NCBI GenBank assembly: GCA_022829145.1
Contig: CM040742.1
Span: 10,973,131-11,037,130, forward strand
Reading direction: 5' to 3'
Length of the DNA: 64,000 bases
DNA from: Albula goreensis
Taxonomy: Eukaryota > Chordata > Actinopteri > Albuliformes > Albulidae
The notes under the pieces were generated by a model, which did not search any database, was not told the DNA's origin, and saw only the letters and a program-made list of their open reading frames with translations. The translations under genes were made by a program, and so were the position numbers. Below, in pieces: positions 24,404 to 37,620 of this stretch (positions are counted from its first letter, which is position 1; every line of letters starts with the position of its first letter).

Positions 24404-27400
24404 ATCACTGCAGACCTACACACACACAATACCTTTTAAAATGTTTTCCAGTTATTCACACACTGGCTCAGTTTGGGTGTCTTTACAGTGTTATCTTAGG
24501 AAATAAACAGAAAATACACCATGTGATGCTTTATGTGACAAACCATCGTACCAATAACATGCTACCAAAACAAGTTTTAATTGAATTATGTATTGATACT
24601 GTACATTGTACATGTTGTATTCTATTATCCATTGGGGGTATGATATATGTTATATTCAATGTGGCATATGATATGTGATATGTGGAATATCATGTGGTTG
24701 CAGAATCAGTTGTTCCAGGGGAAAGTGCACCCTGTTAGTCTCTACAGTAGGGGCGCTGCAGTTTCGGTCGGGCCTGGAGAAGGTATGGGGTCATTACACT
24801 GCAGAGGGATGGTATCATTTCTTTATTCTCACTGAATAATCTTTGTTTTTGTTTGTTTTTTTGGTTTTCTCTCTTGTTTTCCTTGTGGGAATGACTAATG
24901 AAAAGGTGGACCTGCTGAGCTGGGGCTAAGCTGACAGGCAGGATGTATGGTCCAGTGTTACCAAAATACATTAGTGCTTAGCCATTTAAGTCACGTCGCA
25001 GCACGTATTTATTTTTTTTTGGCGACTGAATGAATGCTAATGAATACCCCCTTACAGCTGATCCCTGCTATTTAGCCCAGATGTGAACAGAGATGCTATC
25101 AAACTCCCATGACATCATTATTGCTGATGTGTAGTTTAGCCTGGTTATCTGGGATTGGCATTGGTGGGCATGGAGATCAGTCATTTTAGCCGCATTTTTA
25201 CTTGCTTCCTCTGCTATCTGCAGGCAGTGTTGAGCGTTAGCTGCTGGGCTGTTGAACACTGCAGTCCAGCTCAAAGAAAACCAGAACTGCAAGATCCCCT
25301 CAAAATGGCTGCTGAGTGAAAAAACCACAAAAACATGCAGACAATGTGGCCCTTGAGTACTGGAGTTTGAGAGTTTGACAGCCCTGAGATAAATAGAAAA
25401 AAAATACCGCACTGAAAAATGTGGGTTGACAAAAACTGGTTATTAAAGACATGTAAAGAAATGAATTTGGCAGTTTGCAGTCTTGATTACAGAATGCTTC
25501 AATTGTCACTGCAGGGGGGAATGGATGACTCATGACAGATTAGATAAAAACTTCTGAGGTCACTCTGCGTCCGCTTCGAAAACACATCACCCTCAGAACT
25601 CAGCGGCCGTCTTGTTTTATCTGTTAAACTCGGCACACGTTCTTATCCGGGCCAGCAAAGCTCCAAGTCTTTCCAATTGCAGCTGGACCAAAAAAGGAGC
25701 TAATTTGTTCAAAGAAGGAGAGAAACCCATCCAAAACCCTGCCTGATTTAGATGTAAAATCCTGGCAACCATAGCTGCACAATTAATGATTATAGTTTGT
25801 GAAATGTCATGCATTTTTGTTAGTTGTAAAGGTTTGGCTTTTTTGTTTAAATGAAGTGCAGAAAACACAAGCAAGTATCTAGTGACAGTTTCTCTTTGTG
25901 TTCTATTTTTTGTCAAGCCAAATTTTTTCAATGTCATGTATATTTTCTTCACACAGCCTGAAATTCCCAATCATATTTGTAGGCCAAAGGGTGGGACTTT
26001 GGTTGTATAAGCCATGTAGTATCTGGAGTTTAATGACTTTGTTGTCCAATATGTCTGCTAGTGTTTGACAAGAGATCAAAGAATGACTTATTCCACCAAA
26101 TCTAATGATCACACAGGATGGAAAACATGTCTCTCCTGGCAACACACAATATCCCACCCATTTTTCATATTTAGGATATTTTATTAGATTTTCCAGTTTT
26201 GTCTAATGTAAAGTGAGCAGGCCCCAATTACACGGTGCTGATGTCAGCAGCTCCAATAAACACAATGACATCATGATGGAAATCCATTCATAAGTGCGGG
26301 GGCATAAATAACGTATTGACGTTATTTCATATTAATATTTTAACCTCTTGTTATGATTAGACTGCAGTCATGTTCTTATTACCCCCACCCCATAGTAACA
26401 AACTCCACTACAAGATGTAAACAGAGTGAGGGAGCTACTCTGCAAGCGAACAATGGAGTAATGCTGTTTTTTTAAATAAAAAAAAATGTTCACATCTTGG
26501 CCCATTAAGGAGAAACCTCCAGCATTGTTGAGGACACACAGCTGGGATGAGGTCGTTTCCATCCATAGCAACCGGCAAACCGACTAAATTGTGCGTTAAA
26601 GTGCTTAAGTGTGGGTGGTGGGAGTACGGGTGGGGGGAATGGGTCATCAGAGAAAACTCCGCGCCCCCTCCCTGAACCCACTGCCCAAATTTCAGTGGGT
26701 ATATCTCACTCCCCCTCCATCCTGATTGTTCAATGCCATCAGCCTGAAAAGACCCTGAGAAATCTCTTACCACAGTCTGTGCAACCATGAGTGAGAGAGA
26801 CAATGACCTAAGAGCTCCAGTTACCTATGATCTCCTGTAGAAAGCCACATGCACGTGCAAGACTACATTAGAACTGCAGTAGCAGTATAGTAGAGCTTTC
26901 CTCATAAATGAGTGTTCAGTCAATTGGATGTCGTGTGAAAATAGCAGATATAGTCAGTGGAGGTGACAAACCGAACACTGTTTTCTTCAAAATATATCTG
27001 TGCGCACTCAAAATGCTCCTTGGTACAACTAGACTAGATGAGAGTTTGGGGCCGGGCTTTGATTTGAGTTGTTTGAGAGACCAGCACAGGTAGGAGGAGG
27101 TTTGCTTGATTCTTACCCACATTAAAACAATGATTTTAAAGCAAATCACTGAGCCGAAGGGCCATATTTATCAAAGCCTTTAGCACATGTACAATTTCAG
27201 TGATATGTTTTATGATTGGTGCAAATAAACCACCTCAACCAATCCCATGCTCTCTTAATCTTTTTGCAAAACAATTTTACACATTCCAGATGTGAGTTGG
27301 ATTCAGCTGAAACGCTGTTGTTGTACCCTTTAACCAAAATAGCTAACATAAAATATCCAGTTGTATACATTTACAATGTGTATAAATGTGAACTATTGTT

Positions 27401-28671
27401 TATGTTACTGCAGATAGGCATCTTTACTCAATGTCGTAATATAAATCTGGATTCAACATATTTGTCAGGTTATGGTACATACCAAAATAACTACAAATAT
27501 TTTCCAGAAATGGTTATATATTTTAGCGTATCAAACACATGTTGCGTCACGATAGCCTTGGACGCACTGTATGAGCCACAGATATTTATAGCATTTCTTG
27601 TTAATGGGCTTTTCATAAAGCAACCTCAATTTCTCTTTGCTGGGGTAAATGGATAATAAGTTTTCACATCTCTCTCCACAATCAGGGTCACTGGCTTTCT
27701 TAACAAGCTACGAGTTGAAGGGCTGGAAATGTTTTTTTTTTTTTTTTTCATACGGGCGTCTGGAGCGACACAAGCGGGCGAGCCAGACAGAGCCGTAGAT
27801 AAAACCTCTCTGACTGAGCGCAATCAGGTCTGCCGACCGAGGCGAACTGACAGAACCGTTGACAATAGCGCATTGCAGAGACAGACAAGAAATTACCTCA
27901 GCGCCTCCGTCATCTAGGATTCTGATATTGTTTCTGGCCGTATAAATGAACATATAATTTATATAAAATACCGATGATACATTTCTTCAGGTACAACAAT
28001 ACATAAACACTGAAAAAAGACCAGATAGGTATCATGATAAAGAATTGTCAGTCCTATTTTACACTGTCAGCTTTATCATTAAACCTGTTTTTCATACTTT
28101 CTGAAAACTTTTTTTTGTGATGGATTGTTTTAGACGGGAAACAACAACTGATTTGTTTGAATCATTATTGTACTGAATGTGGTATGATAACCTTTGCATG
28201 TTTCAAATCATCATTTCAAATATAATACAGAGATCAGATTACCTGAAATGATCATGGTTAAAACAGCATGGGTTTAGACCACCTTTTTATTTTTATTTTA
28301 CATTAGTGCAATGATTCAGGATCAAAGTTCAGTTAATAGCTCTATCAATGCTAATTACTTGGAAAACACCATCCACTTACAGTACCCAGTATTAAGAATA
28401 CAAATATAAAAATAAAAAAAGTAAGAACAATATATATTTTAGTCTGTCCAATCTGTTTTCTCCCATAGTATGTGCGTGAATGGGGGAGTGATATGTTGGC
28501 AAAACACAGGGCAATCTGCCCAGTTTGTGTGCGCCAGTTTGAGATGTTTGAGGAGCTACATCATGGGGCCTGATTAATGCTGTGCGTTCTCATACACACA
28601 TGTAACTCTGAGGTACCTACGCCCAGAAAGAGGAACAGCAGAGCTAGGGAGTCTAACCCCTTCACATACAC

Positions 28672-28770
28672 ACATGCACACACACACACACACACACACA
28701 CGCATGCGCACACACTTACTCACCCATATACACACACTTGCATGCATACACATACACACATACACATATA
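28672..28770. repeat. CA-rich microsatellite
   Basis: Interrupted CA/CATA repeats with CGCATGCGCA inside. The ORFs on both strands are read through the repeat and are not genes. Confidence 0.85.
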
Positions 28771-31700
28771 CATGCACAGAATTACTCAGAGTAAAGCCAC
28801 ATATGTTCACCTTTGAAATGCATTGCTACGCATTTCTATCTCAGAGTCCGTCCACAAGAGGTGAGATATGGTGTAGCATCTTCAGTGTGAAAATCCCACA
28901 GAGCGCTTGGATCAAAGCTGCAATGAGTCAGTGGGCGCTGAGAGGCAGGAAGTGATTTGAGACGAGGGGCAGAGAATTGGTTATCCGCGGGTGCCATTTG
29001 AGAGCTGCGGTCAGTGTGGAGAGAGAGCTCGTCTTAAAAATCAGAATGTCATTTAGAGATACAGACAGTTTTGAGTGTCCCTTGTGACAGATTATGCCTG
29101 GGCAGCCATTCTGAGTGCTGGAGAGAATTACAATCAGCCGTGCAAAATGAAAGTGGAGGACGAGGCAAGTGAAGGAGAAACTGCTGTGACTTAAAAAGGC
29201 AATATGGGTCAGGGGACGGACATTTCAGACAAATGCATGGCTATTCTGCTGTATAATTAACACTCCTTTGATAAGGTTTTCTCACGGTTGCCATGCAGAT
29301 ACATGCCCATGGTGACGTAGACTTGCACAGAAGAATTATGGGATGTCTGATACAGACTGATGGGCTCTGATTTTGCCATGGAGAGTTCTGGTTCATACCT
29401 TGAGGTGGAACACTGTTCACATGAGAAAAATTGATTCCTCTTCTGTAAAATAAACAAAAATGCACTGAAAAGCCTAAAAAAATTGTGTCATTTACTTGAA
29501 ATATATACCACAGATTCTAAGTGACACTCTCATAATCATGACATATAACCTGTCATACGCTATCCTACGTGTGAGCGAGGATAAAGAGTTGATATTCTCT
29601 TCTCTTTGGCATGACGGATTCCTCAATTCAGCCATGAATCACCACCACTCAGGAGGTCTGGTAGTGACACTACCAAAATTTTGTCCTCATAGGATCACCA
29701 GTCTCTGCAAACACACCCCAACTTGAAAGGATCGGACAGGAAGTGGGGCTCCCAGTACCTGTGCACACAACCAATTAGAAAGTGTTAAACAGGAAGTAAT
29801 GACACCAGCCATTTTGAACAGCCCTCAACATCCGGTGGCAAAGAGGGGCTTAACAAGAATTGGGAGGAGTGTGTTACCTGCCCAGAGAGATGAGCATCAG
29901 GTCTAAATGGAAAGACGTTGTGAAAGAATGATGTGAATGTGAAAGAATGGAGCTAAAGCAGGCAAAGCTTTCAGTTTGTCAACATCCTGGGGTCACCCTG
30001 CCATAACAGGTCCACACCCCCCTCCCCCTGTGGCCACAGGGGGGCTCTGGGGTCTTAGAGCAGGCTTTGATGAGGATTAGGTCATCCTCAATTCTGAGCT
30101 CGATGGGGCCATGACATCAGCATTGACACGCCCTGCACCGCGGTCACCATTGCCACAGCAACCTTTGCATGATTCACCCGCTCTTGCTTGCAGACTGATG
30201 CTATCCAGCTGGGAATCATTCTCACATTCACAATGACATAGTTTTTGGACTTACTTTTTATTAAAAATGACTTGTATTTCAAAGTACAAAGTACTATTTT
30301 TTGTGGTGCATTTCATCCTGAATATGATCATCTGTCATTGGATTGTGAAAGACAGTTAAAAGTGATGTGGAAGTCTAATAATCAATTTACATCAGGGGAA
30401 AATGTCCACTTATCAATTAATGCATGGAGAATGAATCATGATATTAAAGCAGTTTGAAAAAATGGTACATGTTCTGCTTTTATTTTCAGGATCATAAGGC
30501 TCCCATCTTCAGGAAAATAACGTACCACATGAACAGGCATCACAGGTGCTGACAGCGATATCTCTGTTCTGCTGACTTGTCTCCTACATAGGCATGATTC
30601 TCCATTTTCCTGATACAGTTTTCATCCCCACATGGTGAAATGTAAAGTTCATTATTTAAGCTGACAGAATAACAATCTGCTTTTAATGTATGAATATTTA
30701 TGAAAGGGGTCTGGTCAAATATAAGAATAGAGGAGTTGGGCATTCTTTAGGCATGATGGTTTGCCATATACCTAATATGCCTATTTGCCATCTGATGGTA
30801 TTCCATCAGGTTGTATGCCTCCGTCCTCATGAACATAGCATTCAAGCTAACACTGCCGCTACAGCAGAGGATGGATGAGAGGCAGCCTGTTCCCCCTGTT
30901 CAGCCTGGGGGCCAGCGTCTGAGCCAACGCAGGCCTTCGGCCTTCTTTGAACAGTCTGCCTCGACTGTTTTTTGTTCCTGATAGGAGATGGCATCTCTGG
31001 AGAGCCTTTGAAAAGGCTCAGATAACAATGCCTTTTCTTATGTCATGTTAATTAATGGCTTTGCATCTCCTTTGCTGGTGCAGTGCAGTGTGGGAATGTG
31101 AAGAGAGTAAAGCTTGCGCGGCTGTTACCAGCTATGCTGTACAATTGTTATTAGCAAAGATACAGAGGTGAAATATATTTATGTATTTATTTTACTGTTA
31201 CTTAACCAGGTTAGTCCCTCTGAGACCAGAATCCATACAAGCTTTGCACATACTGACATGGTGTCTCAGCTCTTTTGTGAGAAAACCCACAATGCAATGG
31301 GGCACAGGCTAGGGTACTGAACCAGACAGGAAATTATATTCAAACCCCCTACCGGTATTGTTATTACGTCATATTTCTTACTCTTGAGTGGGAACAAAAC
31401 AGTCAGACCCCAGTCTCAGTCGTTTGGCAAATGCTGTATGTCCGGTAGAGTAATTGGCAAATGATGTTGAGGAAGTATGCTTCCTGGGGAGAAAGTGAGC
31501 CTCTGACACTCTAAGACAGACTGACTTACTGACTTTAGCACAGCCGAGGAGCCCGTCACTGTCCAGCTGAAGAAACAAGCCACAGCTGAAGAGCCAGCAG
31601 AGAGAGACATGAGCTGTCGGAGGAGCACAGAGCAATATATTCCATAGGACTGTGACGTCAAAGCAGTGTAGTATCATGGTCAAGGAACTGGGCCTGTGAC

Positions 31701-31934
31701 ACCAAGAAAACTTTTCAGAGGTGTCAGTCGTATGACCGCTCATTTTCTTATTCAGACTCTCAGTCACATTCACTCAGTAGTACATTTACTAACTGATTCA
31801 TTTATCAATTCACCCACTCCTTTACTCGTTCCCAAAATTCACTTGCTCACTCACTCATATGCATTCACTTACTAGTATTTTAAGTCATTAACTCACTCAA
31901 ACTGCACATTCATATTCATACTTCGATACTGCAC

Positions 31935-33101
31935 CCCCAGGAATTTGGGGTGCAGTATCGGCACCCTGTCTTCTCGCTACAGGAGTTCCCCAAGGCTCAG
32001 TCCTTCGCCCACTTTTCTTCTCTCTTTAGACCCGTTCTCTTGGACCTGTCATCTCTGCCCATGGCTTGTCCTACCATTGTTATGCTGATGACACCAAAAT
32101 GTTTCTCTCATTCTCTCTCTCTGACTCACAGGTCTCCGCTCAGATCGCTGCTTGTGTATGGGATATTCAGAGCTGGATGGACACCCACCAACTTAAGCTC
32201 AACCCAGACAAGTCAGAGCTCCTCTTCTTTCCTTTGCTAGACCACTTTATCTCCCTGGGTGACACTATCCTGTCACCGTCATCCAGCGGCAAGAATCTCA
32301 GAGTGGCGTTGGACAACAAACTGACCCTCTTTGAGAACATCGCAGTGATGAGCCGGGTGTGCAGATTCTTCCTGTACAACGTCAGGAGAATCCGTCCCTT
32401 TCTCACCACATACTCCATGCAGCTGCTAGTTCAAGCAACGGTACTCTCCCACCTGGACTCCTGCAACTCCCTCCTTGCTGGCCTTCCAGCATCTACCATC
32501 AGACTTCCCAGACACACCCACGTCACTCCCCTCCTCACCGACCTCCACTGGCTACCTGTCTCGGCTCGCATCAGATTCTGAACATTGGTGCTTGCTGTCA
32601 AGGGGACGGCCTCGTCCTATCTTCAAAAGATCATCAGACCCTACATGCTTTCCTGTTTGCTCTGTTCTGCATCTTCAGCTCGCCTATTGCCCCCTCCTCT
32701 GCATGTCTGCTGTCTGTTCTGGCTCCCCGCTGGTGGAATGACCTTCCCACGGAGTTCAGAACAGCAGATAGTCTGTCCACCTTCAAGTGCAGACTGAAGA
32801 CTCACCTCTTCAGGACGCACCTCTCTCCTCCCTCCCTAGCTCCCCCACTTAGCCATAAGTTTCACTTGTAGTGGCCTAATCTTGTTAGCTAAGGATTGTT
32901 GTTGATATTACTAATGGTTTTTTGCTTTGTTTCTTCAACAGGTCATCCATAGGGTTTAGTCCATGCTAACCCTCCTGGCACTTGAGACTTTTACCCCCTC
33001 TAGCACTTTAACACCCTTGTCCCGAAAAAAAATGCACTTTGGGTTGTAAGTCGCTCTGGATAAGAGCGTCTGCTAAATGCCTATAATGTAATGTAACATA
33101 A
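31935..33101 (+). mobile_element. 5'-truncated L2-type LINE relic with reverse transcriptase fragment
   Basis: Conceptual reading gives the reverse transcriptase segments GVPQGSVL (about 31982), YADDTK (the catalytic box, about 32078), IQSWMDTHQLKLNPDKSELL, then VRRIRPFL, LDSCNSLLAGLP and LHWLPVSARIRF. It ends with VLAPRWWNDLPTEFRTADSL and RLKTHLF, the typical C-terminus of L2/Maui-type fish LINEs. It is inactive: a frameshift lies near 32028, an in-frame TGA at 32579-32581 and another frameshift near 32700. The 3' end has the tail TAAGTCGCTCTGGATAAGAG, then CGTCTGCTAAATGCC and short ATGTA repeats. The N-terminal endonuclease region is absent. Confidence 0.9.
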
Positions 33102-33836
33102 TGGTTATGAAATCCCCTTTGTCATTTTGAGCTCTCAGTTGCTATGAGTGATCATTCGTAGCCTTAAAAATTTTAAAGAAATGCCTATTTCCAATGTAAT
33201 TCTATTGAAGGTCCTATTGAGCTGTAATCTGTAATCTGCTCTACACAAGCCAGGGAGCTGATGGTGATTAGCTGTTGGTCTCAAGGGTCCTGCTGAAGGA
33301 GCCTGGGTAATTTATATTATCATGCAGCCAATCAGAGAGGACATGTTCCATCTATGCAGAAACATGCAGATCTTCCAGGACAGTGTGTATGTTTTGTGCA
33401 TATATATTTTATGCATATATTTATGTCTCTTTGTGAGAGAGCAAGAAAGGGAATGCATGTGTTTATGACGTGTGTGAGAGAAGGTGTGTGTGTACATGTG
33501 TTTGTGTGTGTGTTTCTATGTGTGAGCATGTCCATGTGAGACGTAGCACAGACACAGCCATGGCCCCTCTTTTCAGGGTACAGCATGGGAGCGCAGAGTT
33601 GGGGTTCCATGGGAACGTTTCCATCACAGGCTGTGATGGATCAGGCCCAAGTGTTGGGGTCATGTGAAAAGGGCGGGTCTGTCACAGTTTACATCCTGTG
33701 CTATTCATTTACTGCCATGCTACAACACACTGCCACCACCAAGTGTGTGAAACTACCCATGGCGCAATGCAACACCCAGGTCGCTATGCTAACAATAGCT
33801 TCTGCATGTAAATGAATGTGAGAATTTGCTAATACT

Positions 33837-34120
33837 ATACATTTACATTTATGTATTTAGCAGACGCTTTTATCCAAAGCGCCATACAAGGAATACATCT
33901 AATTTTTACAACTCAAATGCAGCAACAAAAAAGGATCATTTATACTAAAGCAGTAAAAACCATAAATGTCTAAAACAGTCAAATAAGTGTAATGAGCATA
34001 GAATAACCACCAAGCATATTACAAGGTTTTTTTTTTAAGGGGGCTATCATTTATTTTTAATTATTTAGCATTTATTTTATCCAAAGCGACGTAATAAGAC
34101 TAAGGTAGAGGTTAGAAAAA
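33837..34120 (-). repeat. L2/SINE-type 3' tail fragments
   Basis: TACATTTATGTATTTAGCAG followed by ACGCTTTTATCCAAAGCG at 33837-33885 is the reverse complement of the tail shared by L2 LINEs and their SINEs. A second, more diverged tail (TTTAGCATTTATTTTATCCA, then AAGCGACGTA) lies at 34062-34095, so two copies are nested or abutting. Confidence 0.75.
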
Positions 34121-37100
34121 GGCTCACATAACGTGAGACAAGAAGTTAATGAACTGACAATGAGGCTGCCGGACCGGACACCTTTAGCAATATGGAGCAC
34201 AATGCGTATTGAACCTGCCCAATCAATGGGACCTACACTGAGCTGTCAATCACCAATTTGCATAACTAAATCAAAAGCCTGTGCTCTGTACAGCCAAACA
34301 CAATGATTGGTCCATAGCAGTGTGTGACTGCGATAGCTCTGCCCCATTTTTTGGTTTCATGAGAGATCATACTCCCTTTGCTACCTCTGATGTCCATAGC
34401 TTTTTTGTGATAGACATTGAGGTACCACTTACATATCCTCTGACTTTAAAAAAGCTGGTCTTTCTGCTCTCTCTCCCCGCTTCCCTTGAAACATGTGCAT
34501 CTTGACTATTAAAAGAGCAGGCCATTCAGTGCTGATAGTTGACCGTAATGGTCGGGGAACTGGCTTTTAACTCAGGAATTAAAATGAATGATTCCAAGGC
34601 ATTTCCAGTGCACCCTTCAGAACATACCAATACCAATACTATTTTTAAATGATATCATATGCACTTAGCAGAGACTCTTAACCAAAAAGCTAGCAGAGTA
34701 GCTCCAGGTTTTTACATTCAGATGCTGGTGGGGTGCTGTGTCTGTACGCTTTGGTGGATTCTGTTGAATCGGCAGACAATTTAGACCTTGGAAATGGACA
34801 CCCCTATTGAGGCGGGAAACACAACTTCAGAGAGTGTATAAAATATGTTTTACATGTTAGCAACAATAAAAAACAACACATTGTGGTTTATGTTGACCAG
34901 GACTTACATTTAAACAAAGGTCTAATAATTGGTATTAAAAAGGCACACAACACAGAACAAACACTTAATTACCATTTTGCACACAGGATTGACAGTATTA
35001 CAGTGCAGATCTGCTACTTTCAATTACTTCTCACCAGATTGGCTCAAAAGCACGAACTTACCGACTGATCTTTCAGTTTCATCCTTTTTTATTAGTGAAG
35101 GAGCCAACTTACTGTGTCCCTTTTGGATTTTATATTTCTGTGAGAATGAGTATGCATACATGCTTTGTGTGTGTGTTTCTATTAATGAATACAAGGTAAA
35201 CATATCTGCGTTAAATCTGCACATTACAGCATAATGTATCCTATGTATTTAATCTAGTTTATCGTATCAGAGGGCTATTTAGTTATCAGATAGGTCAATC
35301 TCCTTGAAGGCTGAGTCAAAATTTTTGCTAGAGGCTACAATTTTTCAAACGTCTCTCTACTTTACACCTCCCAGCCTCCGTTCCACAGCGTTTGAGCAAT
35401 ACAGTGTGTTTTATTTCTGAAAAGCCAGTACTTACGTATCAAGAAGACGAATCATTATTCTGTTATTTTATAGCCTAGCACGCTTGCAGTTTCCCAATAA
35501 GGAAGCGTGCTGACCGTCAGAACGTTTTTTTAAAAAGGCGCTCAGAACGTTGAAATGAATTCTGTAGATCTCACGTCAATGTTGGTTTATGTGAAACATC
35601 TGCTCTTATCAGACTCCAATTCCAAAGGGTACGACCGCATTGTTGACCCATTCGTGCTTTTTGAACGTTCTCGTACTTTTTTCTTTTTCGTCCTAATCCA
35701 AGACGCTAGACAGACATCTATACCACCTAGCCAAACAATATCAGGCTGCGTCACCTCATTTACGGTACTCTCACTTCACTGAGTGCAAGAGAACATTGCC
35801 CGCCACTGTTGGCTCGCTCGTGGTACTTCAATCTTTCATGAAACTAAAAACTCACCAACACGTCACAGGTTCTGTTGTAAAGTTCAATAATTTTAGGGAA
35901 AGTACGCAATAGAGGGAAGACGGGTGTCCTCTAGAAAAACCTCATCTTTTTTTAAAAGTCAGTAAGTAAATGGCAGATAAACAGAAAGAAGCGGGCAAGT
36001 ATTTTGGAAACATTTTTTACCCCAGTGTGCATGTTGAAGAAGGGATGACTGTCCTCCAGCCGGCCAGCGCTCCTCTTTATCAAACAGACTCCACCCACCA
36101 CTACCCCCAAAGGGTGCAGAGTAAAGCAGGGAGGCTGATAGGCCTCCGTCAGATGACTTACTTTGGGGAGGCATGTGTGAGGGCCAGCCAGGGAATATTC
36201 TGTTGTCAACACAAAGTGGGGTGTGGGGAATGCGGCTCCTCCCAAGGTTTGAAGGACTTGGGTGCCACAATCCATTGAAAAGTCCCCACCGTCAAAACTG
36301 TCTCCCACCTGGAGGTTTGGCCAATCACAAACCCCCATTTCAAACATTAAGCGTCACAGGCTGCTTGCCCCATGCTTGTTCCAAAAATACAGAGTTAGAG
36401 GAGATTCAACCTGAAAGGTCCATGGGGCCTCTAAACTTTCTGGGGCCTGGATTTACAGGCTAAGAGTGCTACTTCAAAACCGGACCTGACCCAAGCATGC
36501 CAGTTCTGCACTTTCTCAGGGTCCTATTAAAGCAGTGCCGGTGACTGCATATCACTCGATCTTGTTCACGTGCGACTGGGAGGGGAGATCCTGATTCACT
36601 CTCTGCATCAGCCTCAGGAGGATGGAGAGAGGAAGAGAAAGGAAGTGCAATGGTGGAATGAAATATGAAACAAGCAAGAAGCAGTAATAGAGAACTATGT
36701 AGTGTTACTGACTCACAGATTTTAACCAATTGTTGCACTTTGCTGCACAGAGCATAACATTTTGATTGGTTGAAACAAGTAAATGATTGAAAGCTGACTG
36801 TAGCTCCACCTATTTTAGTATTCATGAAACATCCTTCTCCCATCACTAGTAGAAATCTCAAAACAGAACAAACATTTTTTTTTCTCTCATAAGAATTGTT
36901 GTAATTATTGCAAAGCATTTATAGCAAAAACAGCTGCGCTTAGATACAGCAGAAAGTAAAAGATGACATACAAAAAAGTCATACAAGGAAATTGCATGTA
37001 ATAATGTAAATATGTAATTTTAATACATTTTGTCAGTTGCAAAATTTATGCTCATTTTAAATAACATACATGTCATTCATAGAGTTACAGCCAATATAAC

Positions 37101-37576
37101 ACCTATTGCAGACTGTATTTGTAATACATTTCATATATTTTCATGCATACTGAAAGCATATCCCGTGGATTTGTATCTAATGGTTTTATGTATCCTGTTA
37201 TTTTTGTGTTGGAAGTCTGTTTGATTATCATCAGCTTTCCAAGACTTTCAAATGATGTAATCTCAGAAGTTTTATTGGAACCATTTAGATAAATAAACCA
37301 GCAAGAGGTAAAAGAGGAAATTCCTCCAAACAATGAGCCCGACCTTTCATCAATGAATAGATGTTGACTTTCCAACTCCAGACGGGTGAAACATGTTTTG
37401 CCTAACTGGGTCAATTCATATTTTTTTCCATATTAGTTTTTTTAAAATCTGTCACAGTTAAGTAATTAATGCCACAACTCACATAACAAGGTAGGTTTTC
37501 ATATTTTATGAAGTGTTTTTTTACATGTTCACCTGTGGAAAACAATGAGTATTGAAGGGGTTAAGTGGTACTGAAA

Positions 37577-37620
37577 ACACGCACACACACACACACACAC
37601 ACGCATGCACACACACACAT
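37577..37620. repeat. (CA)n microsatellite
   Basis: Two short CA runs separated by CGCATG. Confidence 0.85.

Noticed and set aside
25617-26157. Two overlapping minus-strand ORFs (117 and 84 codons)
   Set aside because: They are in different frames, have no recognisable family, and the DNA is AT-rich; I could not support a gene or a mobile-element fragment.
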